Positions 1 through 8,810 are shown, counted from the first letter of the stretch. The stretch is 64,000 nt of DNA from Tepidiforma thermophila (GCF_002563855.1 NZ_PDJQ01000001.1:868001-932000); one strand, 5' to 3'. The notes: generated by a model not told the origin, from the letters alone. Numbers and translations are program-made.

Positions 1-1389
1 CTCGTCGGGCTCGGCATCCTCTGCCCCGGTGTCCTCACCCAGGCACTGCTCGAGCGCGCCCGGCAGCTCGAACGCGTCGATATCCGTTGCCTCGCACCCC
101 GCGAGGTCCCGCTCTTCTCCCCCGACGGCCCCAAAGGCGAAAAGGAGATCGAACTCTTCATCGGCGATGCCCTCCGCCCCGCCCACGACCAGCGCATCGC
201 CACCTACCTGCCCAATACCTTCATGCTCGGCTTCAAGGCCTTTGACGCCGGCCGCCCCGAAGCCCGCATCCCCGACGTCTTCCTCGTCGCCGTCTCCCCG
301 CCCAACGAAAAGGGCTACGTGAACTTCGGCCCCCACATGTGGCACAAGAAGGCCTACGTCCGCCGCTGCCGCCACACCGTCGCCGCCATCGACCCCAACA
401 TCGAGCCCGTCTACGGCGATACCTGGATCCATGTCTCCGAAATCGAGACCTTCGTCGACGGCTACATCAAACCCGTCGATATCCCCGCCGTCCGCCAGCG
501 CATCGAAACCCAGGCCCCGCCCGAAAACCGCGACGCCCTCCTGAGAATCCTCAACGAAGCCTCCCCCGACCAGGTCGCCCTCGTCGAGGACATGTTCCAC
601 CTCATGCCGCCGGGCATCCTCGAGCAGGCCTTCGGCCTCTCCGAGGTCGACCCGGCCGCCCAGGCCATCGCCGAGCACCTCAAGACCCTCATCCGCGACG
701 GCGACACCATCCAGGTCGGCGTCGGCCAGCCCAGCTCCCTCATGTTCAAGGCCGGCGCCTTCGACCACGCCCACGACCTCGGCCTCCACACCGAACTCGG
801 CTCCCCCGGCCTCGCCCGCCTCTGGGAAAAGGGCGTCCTCACCGGCGCCCGCAAGTCCATCCACAAAGGCCGCGCCGTCGCCACCGCCTGGACCGGCTGC
901 GACGGCACCGACCTCCGCATCATCGCCGATAACCCCGCCTTCGAACTCCACGACTCCAACTACCTCCTCAACCCCCTCCTCATGGCCCAGAACCGCCAGA
1001 TGACCTCCATCAACAGCGCCATCGCCGTCGACCTCCTCGGGCAGGTCGCCAGCGAGGACCGCTTCGGCGGCCACATGGTCAACGGCACCGGCGGCCAGCC
1101 CGATGCCCACCTCTCCGCCGCCCTCTGCCCCGATGGCCGCGCCATCACCGTCCTCCGCTCCACCGCCCTCGAGGGGACCGTCTCCAAGATCGTCGCCCAG
1201 CACCCCGAGGGCACCCTCGTCACCGTCCCCCGCTACCTCGCCGATACCGTCATCACCGAGTACGGCATCGCCCGCCTGCTCGATAAGAACCACCGCCAGC
1301 GCGCCGAGGAGCTCATCGCCATCGCCCACCCCGATTTCCGCGCCGAGCTCCGCGCCCAGGCGAAGCAGCTCTGGGGCACGCTCGAATGA
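1..1389 (+). CDS. acetyl-CoA hydrolase/transferase family protein, 5' end cut by window
   Basis: Class I CoA-transferase of the acetyl-CoA hydrolase / 4-hydroxybutyrate CoA-transferase family, which moves CoA between acyl-CoA and a carboxylate (or water). The frame is open from base 1, giving 462 visible residues; probably only a few tens of N-terminal residues lie outside the window. Family-like segments are VSPPNEKGY near visible residue 100, GDTWIHVSEIETF near 139, and HTELGS, whose Glu at 793-795 fits the catalytic glutamate that forms the CoA thioester. The stop codon overlaps the next start (ATGA at 1386), so it is translationally coupled to the dehydrogenase. The acyl substrate cannot be told from sequence. 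Confidence 0.85.
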   Translation, partial: LVGLGILCPGVLTQALLERARQLERVDIRCLAPREVPLFSPDGPKGEKEIELFIGDALRPAHDQRIATYLPNTFMLGFKAFDAGRPEARIPDVFLVAVSPPNEKGYVNFGPHMWHKKAYVRRCRHTVAAIDPNIEPVYGDTWIHVSEIETFVDGYIKPVDIPAVRQRIETQAPPENRDALLRILNEASPDQVALVEDMFHLMPPGILEQAFGLSEVDPAAQAIAEHLKTLIRDGDTIQVGVGQPSSLMFKAGAFDHAHDLGLHTELGSPGLARLWEKGVLTGARKSIHKGRAVATAWTGCDGTDLRIIADNPAFELHDSNYLLNPLLMAQNRQMTSINSAIAVDLLGQVASEDRFGGHMVNGTGGQPDAHLSAALCPDGRAITVLRSTALEGTVSKIVAQHPEGTLVTVPRYLADTVITEYGIARLLDKNHRQRAEELIAIAHPDFRAELRAQAKQLWGTLE

Positions 1390-2201
1390 GCACCGGGCCC
1401 GGCCCCCAGCCGGCATCGCCGGGAGAGCCCGCCGGGCGGCTGGCCGGCAAGGTCGCCGTCGTCCTCGGCGCCTCCTCCGGCATCGGCCGCGCTGCCGCCC
1501 TCCGCTTCGCCTGCGAAGGCGCCACCGTCATCGCCGCTGCCCGCCGCTTCCCCGAACTCGAAGCCCTCGGCCGCGAATGCGGCGCCATCCCCGTCCCCTG
1601 CGACATCACCCGCGACGACCAGGTCGAAGCCCTCGCCCGCGTCGCACTCGACCGCTTCGGCACCCTTGATGTCGCCCTGAACTGCGCCGGCTTCGAACAG
1701 AGTACCCCCATCCGCGACCTCACCCCCGAGCGGCTCTACAACATGGCCAGCGTCCAGTTCCTCGGCGCCGTCTCCTTCATCCGCCACATGGCCAACGCCA
1801 TGGCCGCCACCGGCGGCGGCTCACTCATCACCATCTCCTCCATCACCGCCCTCCTCGTCGGCGAAGGGCTCGCCGCCTACGGCGGCTCCAAAGCCGCCAT
1901 CAACCACATCACCCGGATCGCCGCCCTCGAATACGGCCCCCAGGGTGTCCGCGTCAACGTCGTCTCCCCCGGGCTCATCGAAACTCCAATGACCGCCCAC
2001 ATGTTCATCCCGCCCGTCGTCCGCGCCTTCACGCGCGAAACTCCCCTCCGCCGCATGGGCACAGTCGACGACGTCGTCGAAGCCGTCCTCTGGCTCGCCT
2101 CCGATGCCTCCAGCTTCATCACCGGCCACAACCTCCCCGTCGACGGCGGCCAGCTCACCCGTCGCCTCCCGGGCCGTGACGACTTTCTCGCCTCCTCCTG
2201 A
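1386..2201 (+). CDS. SDR family NAD(P)-dependent oxidoreductase
   Basis: Classical short-chain dehydrogenase of 271 residues. The cofactor motif is GASSGIG at residues 28-34, in a form lacking the usual leading Thr. NCAG follows near residue 99, and the catalytic set is Ser152 with Y165-GGS-K169. PG motif and a C-terminal ITGHNLPVDGG segment are typical of the family. It overlaps the upstream CoA-transferase gene by four bases, suggesting a joint acyl-CoA or hydroxyacyl pathway, but the substrate is unknown. The first 20 residues are Gly/Pro-rich and poorly conserved in type. Confidence 0.85.
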   Translation: MSTGPGPQPASPGEPAGRLAGKVAVVLGASSGIGRAAALRFACEGATVIAAARRFPELEALGRECGAIPVPCDITRDDQVEALARVALDRFGTLDVALNCAGFEQSTPIRDLTPERLYNMASVQFLGAVSFIRHMANAMAATGGGSLITISSITALLVGEGLAAYGGSKAAINHITRIAALEYGPQGVRVNVVSPGLIETPMTAHMFIPPVVRAFTRETPLRRMGTVDDVVEAVLWLASDASSFITGHNLPVDGGQLTRRLPGRDDFLASS

Positions 2202-2217
2202 TTGTTGACTCGATCGC

Positions 2218-2246
2218 TCGACTTTCTGAACTGGCCGGGCTACAAT
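2218..2246 (+). promoter_or_regulatory. sigma-70-like promoter for the sulfurtransferase gene
   Basis: A -35-like TCGACT (2218-2223) and a -10-like TACAAT (2241-2246) are separated by 17 bp. They lie in the gap after the dehydrogenase and 52 bp before the sulfurtransferase start. Confidence 0.5.
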
Positions 2247-2297
2247 CAGCCTCGCGGCCCTGCCGCAATCTTCCCCCGAACTGAACGGAGCATCCCC

Positions 2298-3167
2298 ATG
2301 ACCGACCCCGAAATCGCTACTCGCGGTTACGCTCATCCCGAAGTCCTCGTCTCAACCGAATGGGTCGCCCAGCACCTCAACGACCCCTCCGTCCGCATCA
2401 TCGAATCGAACGAAGACCCCCTCCTCTACCCCTCCGGCCACATCCCCGGCGCCGTCCAGGTCGACTGGGCCGCTGATCTCAACGACCCCCTCCGCCGCGA
2501 CTACCTCGACCGCGCCGGCTTCGAAAAGCTCATGAGCCGCATCGGCGTCACCCCCGAAACCACCGTCGTCTTCTACGGCGACAAGAACAACTGGTGGGCC
2601 TGCTACGCCTTCTGGGTCTTCCAGCTCTTCGGCCACACCAACGCAAGGGTCATGGACGGCGGCCGCCTGAAGTGGGAGAAGGAAGGCCGGCCGCTCGTGA
2701 AAGACGTCCCCACCTACCCGCCCACCGAGTACCGCGCGCCCGAGCGCGACGACACCAAAATCCGCATCTTCCGCGACGAAGTCCTCAAGAAGCTCGGCAC
2801 CGGCGTCAAACTCGTCGACGTCCGCAGCCCCCAGGAGTACACCGGCGAGCGCACCCACATGCCCGAATACCCCCAGGAGGGTGTCCTCCGCGGCGGCCAC
2901 ATCCCCGGGGCGAAGAACGTCCCCTGGGCCCGCGCAGCCAACCCCGAAGACGGCACCTTCAAGTCCGCCGCCGAGCTCAAGGCGATCTACGAGCAGGAAG
3001 CCGGCCTCACCCCCAACGACGAGGTCATCGCCTACTGCCGCATCGGCGAACGCAGCTCCCACACCTGGTTCGTCCTCAAGTACCTCCTCGGCTACCCCAA
3101 CGTCCGCAACTACGACGGCTCCTGGACCGAGTGGGGCAACTCCGTCGGCGTCCCCATCGAGCGCTGA
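2298..3167 (+). CDS. thiosulfate sulfurtransferase (two-domain rhodanese)
   Basis: Tandem rhodanese of 289 residues that transfers sulfane sulfur from thiosulfate (or a related donor) to an acceptor thiol. The N-terminal domain (about 12-130) is structural and carries GDKNNWWA. The C-terminal domain (about 160-285) has the active loop [10 protein letters not shown] with catalytic Cys247. I chose ATG 2298 because it lies downstream of the promoter at 2218-2246; a longer in-frame extension upstream has no coding character. The sufE gene follows after 79 bp, so sulfur delivery to Fe-S assembly or related sulfur trafficking is plausible. Confidence 0.9.
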   Translation: MTDPEIATRGYAHPEVLVSTEWVAQHLNDPSVRIIESNEDPLLYPSGHIPGAVQVDWAADLNDPLRRDYLDRAGFEKLMSRIGVTPETTVVFYGDKNNWWACYAFWVFQLFGHTNARVMDGGRLKWEKEGRPLVKDVPTYPPTEYRAPERDDTKIRIFRDEVLKKLGTGVKLVDVRSPQEYTGERTHMPEYPQEGVLRGGHIPGAKNVPWARAANPEDGTFKSAAELKAIYEQEAGLTPNDEVIAYCRIGERSSHTWFVLKYLLGYPNVRNYDGSWTEWGNSVGVPIER

Positions 3168-3196
3168 ACTCCGCTACGCTGGTTGGTGAAGCACCC

Positions 3197-3227
3197 GTGC
3201 GGCGGGCGGCCCGTCTGCCCGCCGCAC
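3197..3227. terminator. hairpin between sulfurtransferase and sufE
   Basis: Perfect 11-bp inverted repeat: GTGCGGCGGGC at 3197-3207 and GCCCGCCGCAC at 3217-3227, with a 9-nt loop. No T-run follows, so it could be a weak terminator, a processing site or a stability element within the sulfur gene pair. Confidence 0.4.
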
Positions 3228-3246
3228 GCCCTCCCGGAGCACCCCC

Positions 3247-3708
3247 ATGGCCCAGCCCCCCAAAGCCTTCCAGCAGGTCATCGACGACTTCGCCTTCGCC
3301 GACCGCCAGGAGCGGATCGAGATGCTCATCGAGTACGCCGACCGCTTCAAAGAGGTTCCCGAGCGGATCGCAACCCGCCCCTTCCCCGAAGAACACCACG
3401 TCCAGAAGTGCGAATCCGATGCCTACGTCTGGGCCGAAGACCTGCCCGACGGCACCCTGAAGTTCCACTTCGCCGTCGAAAACCCGCAGGGCCTCTCCGC
3501 CAAGGCCTGGGCCGTCATCCTCGATGAGACCCTCTCCGGGCAGCCGCTCGAAGAGGTCGCCGCCGTCCCCTGCGACAGCGTCTTCACCGTCTTCGGCAAA
3601 GAGGTCTCCATGGGCAAAGGCATGGGCCTCATGGGCATCGCCGATATGGTGACCGCCTTCGCCCGCCAGCGCCTCGCCGCCCGCGCCGCACAGTCCGGCT
3701 CAGCGTGA
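3247..3708 (+). CDS. sufE: SufE family sulfur acceptor protein
   Basis: SufE-like protein of 153 residues, close to the family's usual length. SufE accepts persulfide sulfur from the cysteine desulfurase SufS and passes it to the SufBCD scaffold. The segment HHVQKCESDAYVW holds Cys55, in the position of the acceptor cysteine of the usual V-x-G-C-x-S motif, here with Lys in place of Gly before the Cys. No sufS or sufBCD lies nearby. Its partner here is the upstream rhodanese, which may be an alternative sulfur donor (inference). Confidence 0.85.
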   Translation: MAQPPKAFQQVIDDFAFADRQERIEMLIEYADRFKEVPERIATRPFPEEHHVQKCESDAYVWAEDLPDGTLKFHFAVENPQGLSAKAWAVILDETLSGQPLEEVAAVPCDSVFTVFGKEVSMGKGMGLMGIADMVTAFARQRLAARAAQSGSA

Positions 3709-3725
3709 CGTAACACAAATGTTCG

Positions 3726-3754
3726 TTGACCGCGCCCACCCCGCACCGTAGCAT
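3726..3754 (+). promoter_or_regulatory. pyrG promoter
   Basis: A -35 box TTGACC (3726-3731) and a -10 box TAGCAT (3749-3754) with a 17-bp spacer lie in the 73-bp gap before pyrG. This gives a leader of about 20 nt carrying AGGAGG just ahead of the ATG. Confidence 0.65.
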
Positions 3755-3781
3755 CGAACAAACCGCGGGACGCAGGAGGCC

Positions 3782-5407
3782 ATGCCGAAGTACATATTCG
3801 TCACCGGCGGCGTCGTCAGCTCAGTCGGCAAAGGCATCACCACCGCCAGCCTCGGCCGAATCCTCAAATCCCGCGGCATCAAAGTCTCCATCCAGAAGCT
3901 CGACCCCTACCTCAACGTCGACCCCGGCACCATGTCCCCCTACCAGCACGGGGAGGTGTTCGTCACCGTCGACGGCGCCGAAACCGACCTCGACCTCGGC
4001 CACTACGAACGCTTCATCGACCAGGACCTCACCGCCGCCTCCTCCGTCACCTCCGGCCAGGTCTACCTTGCCGTCCTCGAACGCGAACGCCGCGGCGACT
4101 ACCTCGGCGGCACCATCCAGCAGGTCCCCCACCTCACCAACGAAATCAAAGCCCGCATCTATGGCGTCGCCGAGCAGACCGGCTGCGACGTCCTCATCTG
4201 CGAAGTCGGCGGCACCGTCGGCGATATCGAAGGCGAAACCTTCATCGAAGCCATCCGCCAGATCCGTCACGAACAGCCCCGCGATGCCACCCTCAGCGTC
4301 CACGTCTGCTTCCTCCCCTGGGTCGGCGCCACCGGTGAACTGAAGACCAAGCCCACCCAGCACTCCGTCCGCGAACTCCGCTCCAAGGGCATCCAGCCCG
4401 ACGCCATCGTCCTCCGCGCCGACCACCCCGTTCCCCGCGACATCACCGATAAGGTCGCCCTTTTCTGCGACGTCGAGCCCCGCGCCGTCATCCCCATGGA
4501 GACGGCCGACACCATCTACGAAGTCCCCATCACCCTCGAAGAACGCGGCCTCGGCGACTTCGTCCTCGACCGCCTCGGCCTCGAAGGCCAGCGCGACCTC
4601 GCCGAATGGCGCGACCTCGTCTACCGCCTCAAGCACCCGCGCCGGGCCGCAGAAGTCGCCGTCGTCGGCAAGTACGTCGAACTCCGCGATGCCTACATCT
4701 CCGTCAAAGAGGCCCTCGTCCACGCCGGCATCGCCCACGAGGCCGAGGTCGCCATCCGCTGGGTTCCCGCCGAGGCCCTCGAAACCCGCGACCCGGCCGA
4801 CCTCCTCGCCGGCGTCGACGGCATCGTCGTCCCCGGCGGCTTCGGCGAACGCGGCTGGGAAGGCAAAATCCGCGCCGCCGAATACGCCCGCACCACCGGC
4901 ACGCCCTACCTCGGCCTCTGCCTCGGCATGCAGGCCCTCGTCACCGAATTCGCCCGCCACGCCTGCGGCCTCGTCGGCGCCAACAGCACCGAGTTCGACC
5001 CCGAAACACCCCACCCCGTCATCAGCCTCCTCGAAGAGCAGCACGCCGTCGTCAACCTCGGCGGCACCATGCGCCTCGGCGCCTACCCCTGCCGCCTCCT
5101 TCCCGGCAGCCTCGCCCGCCGCGCCTACGGCACCGACCTCGTCCGCGAGCGCCACCGCCACCGGTGGGAGTTCAACAACGCCTACCGCGCCCGCCTCGAA
5201 GCCGAAGGCCTCCGCGTGAGCGGCACCTCCCCCGATGGCTCGCTCGTCGAAATCTCCGAAATCTCTGGCCACCCCTTCATGCTCGGCACCCAGTTCCACC
5301 CCGAACTCCAGAGCCGGCCGAACCGCCCCCATCCGCTCTTCCGCGAGTTCATCGCCGCCGCCCTCGCCCGGCGGGCCGCCGGCGCCGCCGCCCCCGCCAC
5401 CGCCTGA
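3782..5407 (+). CDS. pyrG: CTP synthase
   Basis: Full-length CTP synthase of 541 residues, which makes CTP from UTP, ATP and glutamine. The N-terminal amidoligase domain starts with the P-loop-like [17 protein letters not shown] and includes [11 protein letters not shown]. The C-terminal class I glutamine amidotransferase domain (about 290-530) has the nucleophile Cys380 in GLCLGMQ and the His506/Glu508 pair in FHPELQSRP. The start follows an AGGAGG and its own promoter. It is convergent with the NYN gene, whose stop is 11 bp away, with no evident terminator between them. Confidence 0.97.
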   Translation: MPKYIFVTGGVVSSVGKGITTASLGRILKSRGIKVSIQKLDPYLNVDPGTMSPYQHGEVFVTVDGAETDLDLGHYERFIDQDLTAASSVTSGQVYLAVLERERRGDYLGGTIQQVPHLTNEIKARIYGVAEQTGCDVLICEVGGTVGDIEGETFIEAIRQIRHEQPRDATLSVHVCFLPWVGATGELKTKPTQHSVRELRSKGIQPDAIVLRADHPVPRDITDKVALFCDVEPRAVIPMETADTIYEVPITLEERGLGDFVLDRLGLEGQRDLAEWRDLVYRLKHPRRAAEVAVVGKYVELRDAYISVKEALVHAGIAHEAEVAIRWVPAEALETRDPADLLAGVDGIVVPGGFGERGWEGKIRAAEYARTTGTPYLGLCLGMQALVTEFARHACGLVGANSTEFDPETPHPVISLLEEQHAVVNLGGTMRLGAYPCRLLPGSLARRAYGTDLVRERHRHRWEFNNAYRARLEAEGLRVSGTSPDGSLVEISEISGHPFMLGTQFHPELQSRPNRPHPLFREFIAAALARRAAGAAAPATA

Positions 5408-5417
5408 GCGCCCGCGC

Positions 5418-6668
5418 CTACTCCAGGTGCAGCGCCCGGCGCACGTCCGGGTTCTGCAAATCCAGCTCGAACGTCTTGTACTGGTACGTCTGCCCCGTCT
5501 CCGGCGAATGCCCCGTCCGCTCCTCGCCGACCCGCAGCACACCCCACGAGAGCATGCTGTTCACGAGGTTCTTCACGTCCGACTCCTCGCGCCGCACCAC
5601 CGGCTTCAGCGTGTCCACGATCCGGTTGAACGTCAGCCACCCGACCCCCGGCTTGTTCCGCTCGTCGTGGATCGCCACGATCACCGCCCGCCGCTGCTCC
5701 TCGGTCAGGTCGTTGTAGTTGAATTTGGCGTAGTCGTACTTCGCCAGCTCCTGCCCCACGTTCCGCGGCCGCTCGATCGCCTCCGTCCGCTCATTCGGCA
5801 GGAACAGCCAGTCCGTAAAGTCCGCGTTCACCATCATCAGCAGCCCGCTCTCGTGCAGCGCCCGCGCGAAGTCGCCCGCCCGGCCGCGCGCCAGCCGCTG
5901 GAAGTCCGCCTGCGGCATCCGCTTCTGCAGCTCCTGCCCCACCAGCGAAAGCGGCAGGTCGCGCCCGTTCGTCCGGAAGTCCTCCACAATCGCGAGGATC
6001 TGCTTCAGCACCTCGGCGACCTCCCGCGGCTCCGCCGAGACCGGCCCCTTCGCCTGCGCCAGCTCCAGCGCCCGCGCCGCCGCCGCGGCCAGCCGCGGCT
6101 CGATCTTCTCCACCGCCGCCGGCTCCCTCACCGGCGTTGCAGCAGCACGGTCGACCTCCGGCTCCACGTCGAGGTCGTAGTACAGCACCACGTCGGCCTG
6201 CTGCACGAGCTGCGCCGAGGTCGCCCACGACACCCCGATCACCACCACCCGCTTTCCCCGCGCCCGCAGCAGCATCACGACGTGGAAGAAGCTGTGGTCG
6301 CCCGAGGCGATCACAAACGTCCCGATGTTCGGGTAGAGGTGGCTCGCCTCCACGCAGTCGACCGCCAGCTTCACATCGACCGAGTTCTGGATGCGCGCCT
6401 CGCCCTCCGCCGTCGTGTACCGCCGGGTGAGCACGTACACCGGCTCCAGCCCCGCCGTATACAGCGACGCCGGGTCGCCCGCCTGGACCGGGTCCATCCA
6501 GTCCGCGTACGCCCGCGCGTAGGCCACCCGCCCGAACCGCTCCGCCGCCTCCCGCAGCGCCGTCACATTCGGACGACGGTTCCGCTGCATCAGGCTGAAC
6601 TTCAGGTTCTCCCAGTCGACGAGCAGCGCGACGTCATCGTGCCCGGGCCCATTTCCGCCATCCCGCAT
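5418..6668 (-). CDS. NYN domain protein with LOTUS/winged-helix-like C-terminus
   Basis: Protein of 416 residues with an N-terminal NYN (PIN-like, LabA/DUF88-type) nuclease fold. The acidic residues expected for metal binding are visible: Asp18 in LVDWENL, Asp98/Asp104 in SVDVKLAVD and Asp124 in ASGDHSFF. From about residue 190 a linker leads to a segment (about 205-280) resembling an OST-HTH/LOTUS RNA-binding domain. A further winged-helix-like segment (about 300-400) follows. I infer an RNA-processing or RNA-decay role; the substrate is unknown. I chose MRDGGNG as the start, since the upstream part of the frame is low-complexity Gly/Arg. Confidence 0.8.
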   Translation of the reverse strand: MRDGGNGPGHDDVALLVDWENLKFSLMQRNRRPNVTALREAAERFGRVAYARAYADWMDPVQAGDPASLYTAGLEPVYVLTRRYTTAEGEARIQNSVDVKLAVDCVEASHLYPNIGTFVIASGDHSFFHVVMLLRARGKRVVVIGVSWATSAQLVQQADVVLYYDLDVEPEVDRAAATPVREPAAVEKIEPRLAAAAARALELAQAKGPVSAEPREVAEVLKQILAIVEDFRTNGRDLPLSLVGQELQKRMPQADFQRLARGRAGDFARALHESGLLMMVNADFTDWLFLPNERTEAIERPRNVGQELAKYDYAKFNYNDLTEEQRRAVIVAIHDERNKPGVGWLTFNRIVDTLKPVVRREESDVKNLVNSMLSWGVLRVGEERTGHSPETGQTYQYKTFELDLQNPDVRRALHLE

Positions 6669-6843
6669 GCCGCGATCGTAGCCGAACTTCCCGCCGCCCG
6701 CTGTGCACCGTGCCTCCCGGCAGCCCCCGGCCCCGCCGCAACCGCAAGCCCGCATCCGGCCCCACCCGCTCCCCCGCCGCCCATCCGCATTCCCCCGCAT
6801 TTTTCCGTGTCGACGCGCACGGCCGCTCCGAATGTGGTAGTGT

Positions 6844-6968
6844 GAACGAGCCGAATCCCGGCCGCGCCGGGAACGGGGGACCCATCACCTGGGGTGCATC
6901 CTTCCACAGCGAAGGACGGCGACTTCCGACGCCGAACCCGTCAGCTAACCCCGTAGGCGTTCGGAGGA
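6844..6968 (+). ncRNA. cyclic di-AMP riboswitch (ydaO-yuaA type)
   Basis: The 373-bp gap 6669-7041 holds a sequence matching the conserved core of ydaO/yuaA RNAs. In order these are ACGAGCCGAATCCC, CGGGGGACCCA, GGGGTGCATCC, a GGACGGCGACTTCC segment, GACGCCGAACCCGTCAGCTA and ACCCCGTAGGCGT. The order and spacing follow the known aptamer, which binds two c-di-AMP molecules and usually turns genes off. Downstream (about 6964-7020) are GC hairpins such as GGAGG/CCTCC, which could form the expression platform; no U-rich terminator is obvious. A weak TAGTGT -10-like box sits at 6838-6843. Confidence 0.88.
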
Positions 6969-7041
6969 GCCTCTGCCTCCTCTGCGACCCGGAACCAGGC
7001 GGGCCCTCCCGCCCGCCGCCAGCACACAGGAGGTACGCGCA

Positions 7042-7524
7042 GTGCAGTACGCCATCTCCCCGTCCACCATCCTTCCCCGCAAGACCGTCTACCGCGAAAC
7101 CGAGCTCAACCTGGCCCGCATCCGCGAGGCCGCAACCAGGCTCCGCTCCTGGGCGCTCGTCTCCGGCGAGCGGATCGTCGGCCTCCCCTTCATCCGCGTC
7201 AGGTCCGACCTCCTCTGCGAGGTCCATCTCCCCGTAGACGGCAACGTCCAGCCCCACCCCCAGACCGGCGTCTTCGCCCACACGGCGCCCGAATCACCGG
7301 CCGTCTCCCTCCGCGTCGTCCGCTTCGACGAGCTCCGTGCCGTCATTCGCGAGCTGAGCGGCGAAATCGCCGTCGATTGCGGCAGCGCCGGCCCGGTCGA
7401 GTTCCATCCCTCCACCGCCGAGTTCACCCACGGAACGCTCCTCTGGCCCGTCCACCGGCTCTCTCCGGCCCTCGCGCCGGCCGTCGCCATCCCGGGGCGC
7501 CGCACCCTCGAGGCGGCGTCATGA
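7042..7524 (+). CDS. GyrI-like small-molecule-binding domain protein (tentative), riboswitch-controlled
   Basis: Protein of 160 residues starting at GTG with a strong AGGAGGT (7029-7035 region). I do not recognise it firmly. The layout GLPFIRVRSDLLCEVHLPVD near residue 47, followed by a beta-rich second half, resembles the GyrI-like/AraC effector-binding fold, but the similarity is weak. There is no signal peptide, membrane segment or metal motif. It is the first gene below the c-di-AMP riboswitch and overlaps the lipoprotein gene by ATGA, so its expression should respond to c-di-AMP. Confidence 0.7.
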   Translation: MQYAISPSTILPRKTVYRETELNLARIREAATRLRSWALVSGERIVGLPFIRVRSDLLCEVHLPVDGNVQPHPQTGVFAHTAPESPAVSLRVVRFDELRAVIRELSGEIAVDCGSAGPVEFHPSTAEFTHGTLLWPVHRLSPALAPAVAIPGRRTLEAAS

Positions 7525-8057
7525 GGATCCCCCGCGGCGCTCGCGCCGCCGGGGCCGCCGCCGTCCTCGCCGCCAGCCTTGCCTTCGCAGCCTGCGGCGG
7601 CGATGACAACGATGACCCGACACCCACGCCCGGCAGCACCGAGACCCCGGCCGCTGCCTCGCCTACCGCCGCAACCCCGGGCGCGTCGCCCACACCCGCG
7701 GCAACCACCCCGGCCGCCACCCCGACGCCGGTCGTCTTTACGCCCACTTTCACCTGCACCAACCCCATCACACCCCTCCAGGCCCGCCTCAACCGGGGCC
7801 AGCAGGTCGAACTCCAGGGCCGCGTCTTCGGCGTCATGGACCGCAACAGCGATGCCGTCCTCGCCGTTGGCGCCCCCTTCGATGCCCTCCTCCGCGTCGA
7901 GGTCATCGTCCCATCCGGCAGCCGCCAGAACTTCCCGGCCGATCCGCTCCTCGGCTTCGCCAACCGCGACATCTGCGTCCGCGGCACCATCGAAGAAATC
8001 GGCGGCATCCTCACCATCGCCGCCACCAGCCCCTCCGAACTCACCGTCGTCGACTAA
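7521..8057 (+). CDS. lipoprotein with Thr/Pro-rich linker and small beta domain
   Basis: Predicted lipoprotein of 178 residues. A positively charged N-terminus and hydrophobic stretch end in FAAC with lipid-anchor Cys25. A GGDDNDD acidic patch follows, then a Thr/Pro/Ala-rich linker (about 33-75) and a compact domain (about 80-178) with the look of an OB-like beta barrel. ATG overlaps the stop of the upstream gene. It belongs to the riboswitch transcript. Cell-surface genes are common targets of ydaO RNAs, which agrees with this location. The exact function is unknown. Confidence 0.8.
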   Translation: MRIPRGARAAGAAAVLAASLAFAACGGDDNDDPTPTPGSTETPAAASPTAATPGASPTPAATTPAATPTPVVFTPTFTCTNPITPLQARLNRGQQVELQGRVFGVMDRNSDAVLAVGAPFDALLRVEVIVPSGSRQNFPADPLLGFANRDICVRGTIEEIGGILTIAATSPSELTVVD

Positions 8058-8075
8058 CCCGAAAGGAGCCGGCCG

Positions 8076-8726
8076 ATGACCATATCCGCCATCACCATCG
8101 CCCGCCAGGTCGGCACCGGCGGCGAAGAGGTCGCCGCCATCGTCGCCGAGCGGCTCGGCTACCGCCTCCTCGACTACCGCATCGTCCAGGAAGCCGCGCT
8201 CGAAGCCGGCGTCTCCCCCGAGACCATCGCCGAGGCCGAGCGCCGTCCATCCTTCTTCGCACGCATCATCGAAGCGCTCGCCCGCACCCCTTCCGCGGCC
8301 TCGCTGCAGTGGGGCGAGCCGCTCAACATCGACGCCACCCCCATCCTCACCTCCGCCGACTATCGCCAGCTCATCCAGGACGTCGTCGAAGACTTCGCGA
8401 ATCACGGCCGCGTCGTCTTCCTCGGCCACGGTGCCCAGTTCATGCTCAGGGCCCGGCCCGACGTCCTCCGCGTCTTCATCACCGGCAGCGAAGCCGCGCG
8501 CGTCCGCCGCCTCATGGCGCAGGCGCGGCTCGACGAAACCGCCGCCCGCGCCCTTGTCCAGCGCACCGACCGCGAGCGCGTCGCCTACTTCCGTGAATAC
8601 TTCGGGGCCGAATGGCTCGACCCCGCCAGCTACGACCTCACCGTCTCCACCGACCGGCTCGCGCCGGAAGCCGCCGCCCGCGTCATCCTCTCCGCCGTGG
8701 AGCTGCGGAACCCGGTCCCCGCCTGA
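8076..8726 (+). CDS. cytidylate kinase-like family protein
   Basis: P-loop protein of 216 residues of the cytidylate-kinase-like family. ITIARQVGTGGEEVA at residues 6-20 is the nucleotide-binding loop, in a diverged form without the usual GKS/T ending. RLGYRLLDYRIVQEAA follows, matching the family pattern in which a Tyr/Asp pair follows the loop. The LGHGAQFMLRARPDVLRVFI segment and the Arg-rich lid RTDRERVAYF complete it. The natural phosphate acceptor of this family is not known with certainty. It is 18 bp after the lipoprotein and probably co-transcribed from the riboswitch. Confidence 0.8.
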   Translation: MTISAITIARQVGTGGEEVAAIVAERLGYRLLDYRIVQEAALEAGVSPETIAEAERRPSFFARIIEALARTPSAASLQWGEPLNIDATPILTSADYRQLIQDVVEDFANHGRVVFLGHGAQFMLRARPDVLRVFITGSEAARVRRLMAQARLDETAARALVQRTDRERVAYFREYFGAEWLDPASYDLTVSTDRLAPEAAARVILSAVELRNPVPA

Positions 8727-8757
8727 ACGCTCGACCCAGTCACTGGCTGTGCCTAGT

Positions 8758-8790
8758 CTGGGGTGCGAAGCACACCGCTTCGCACCCCAG
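8758..8790 (+). terminator. strong hairpin after the riboswitch operon
   Basis: Perfect 14-bp inverted repeat: CTGGGGTGCGAAGC (8758-8771), loop ACACC, GCTTCGCACCCCAG (8777-8790). There is no T-run. It sits between the kinase-like gene and a TTG-initiated membrane protein, 20 bp before the latter's start, so it may be a factor-dependent terminator or a structural leader for the next gene. Confidence 0.5.
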
Positions 8791-8810
8791 CTGCTGTTCC
8801 GGAGGCCCCC

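Noticed and set aside
5408..5417. Terminator between pyrG and the NYN gene
   Set aside because: The 10-bp gap has no hairpin and no T-run.
3821..5542. A long minus-strand open frame (573 codons) across pyrG
   Set aside because: It is the antisense shadow of pyrG, rich in Glu/Asp/Gly/Val, as expected for high GC3 DNA; no family match and no ribosome site.
6669..7041. A tRNA or other structured RNA besides the riboswitch
   Set aside because: The only recognisable structure is the ydaO-type core; no cloverleaf pattern was found.
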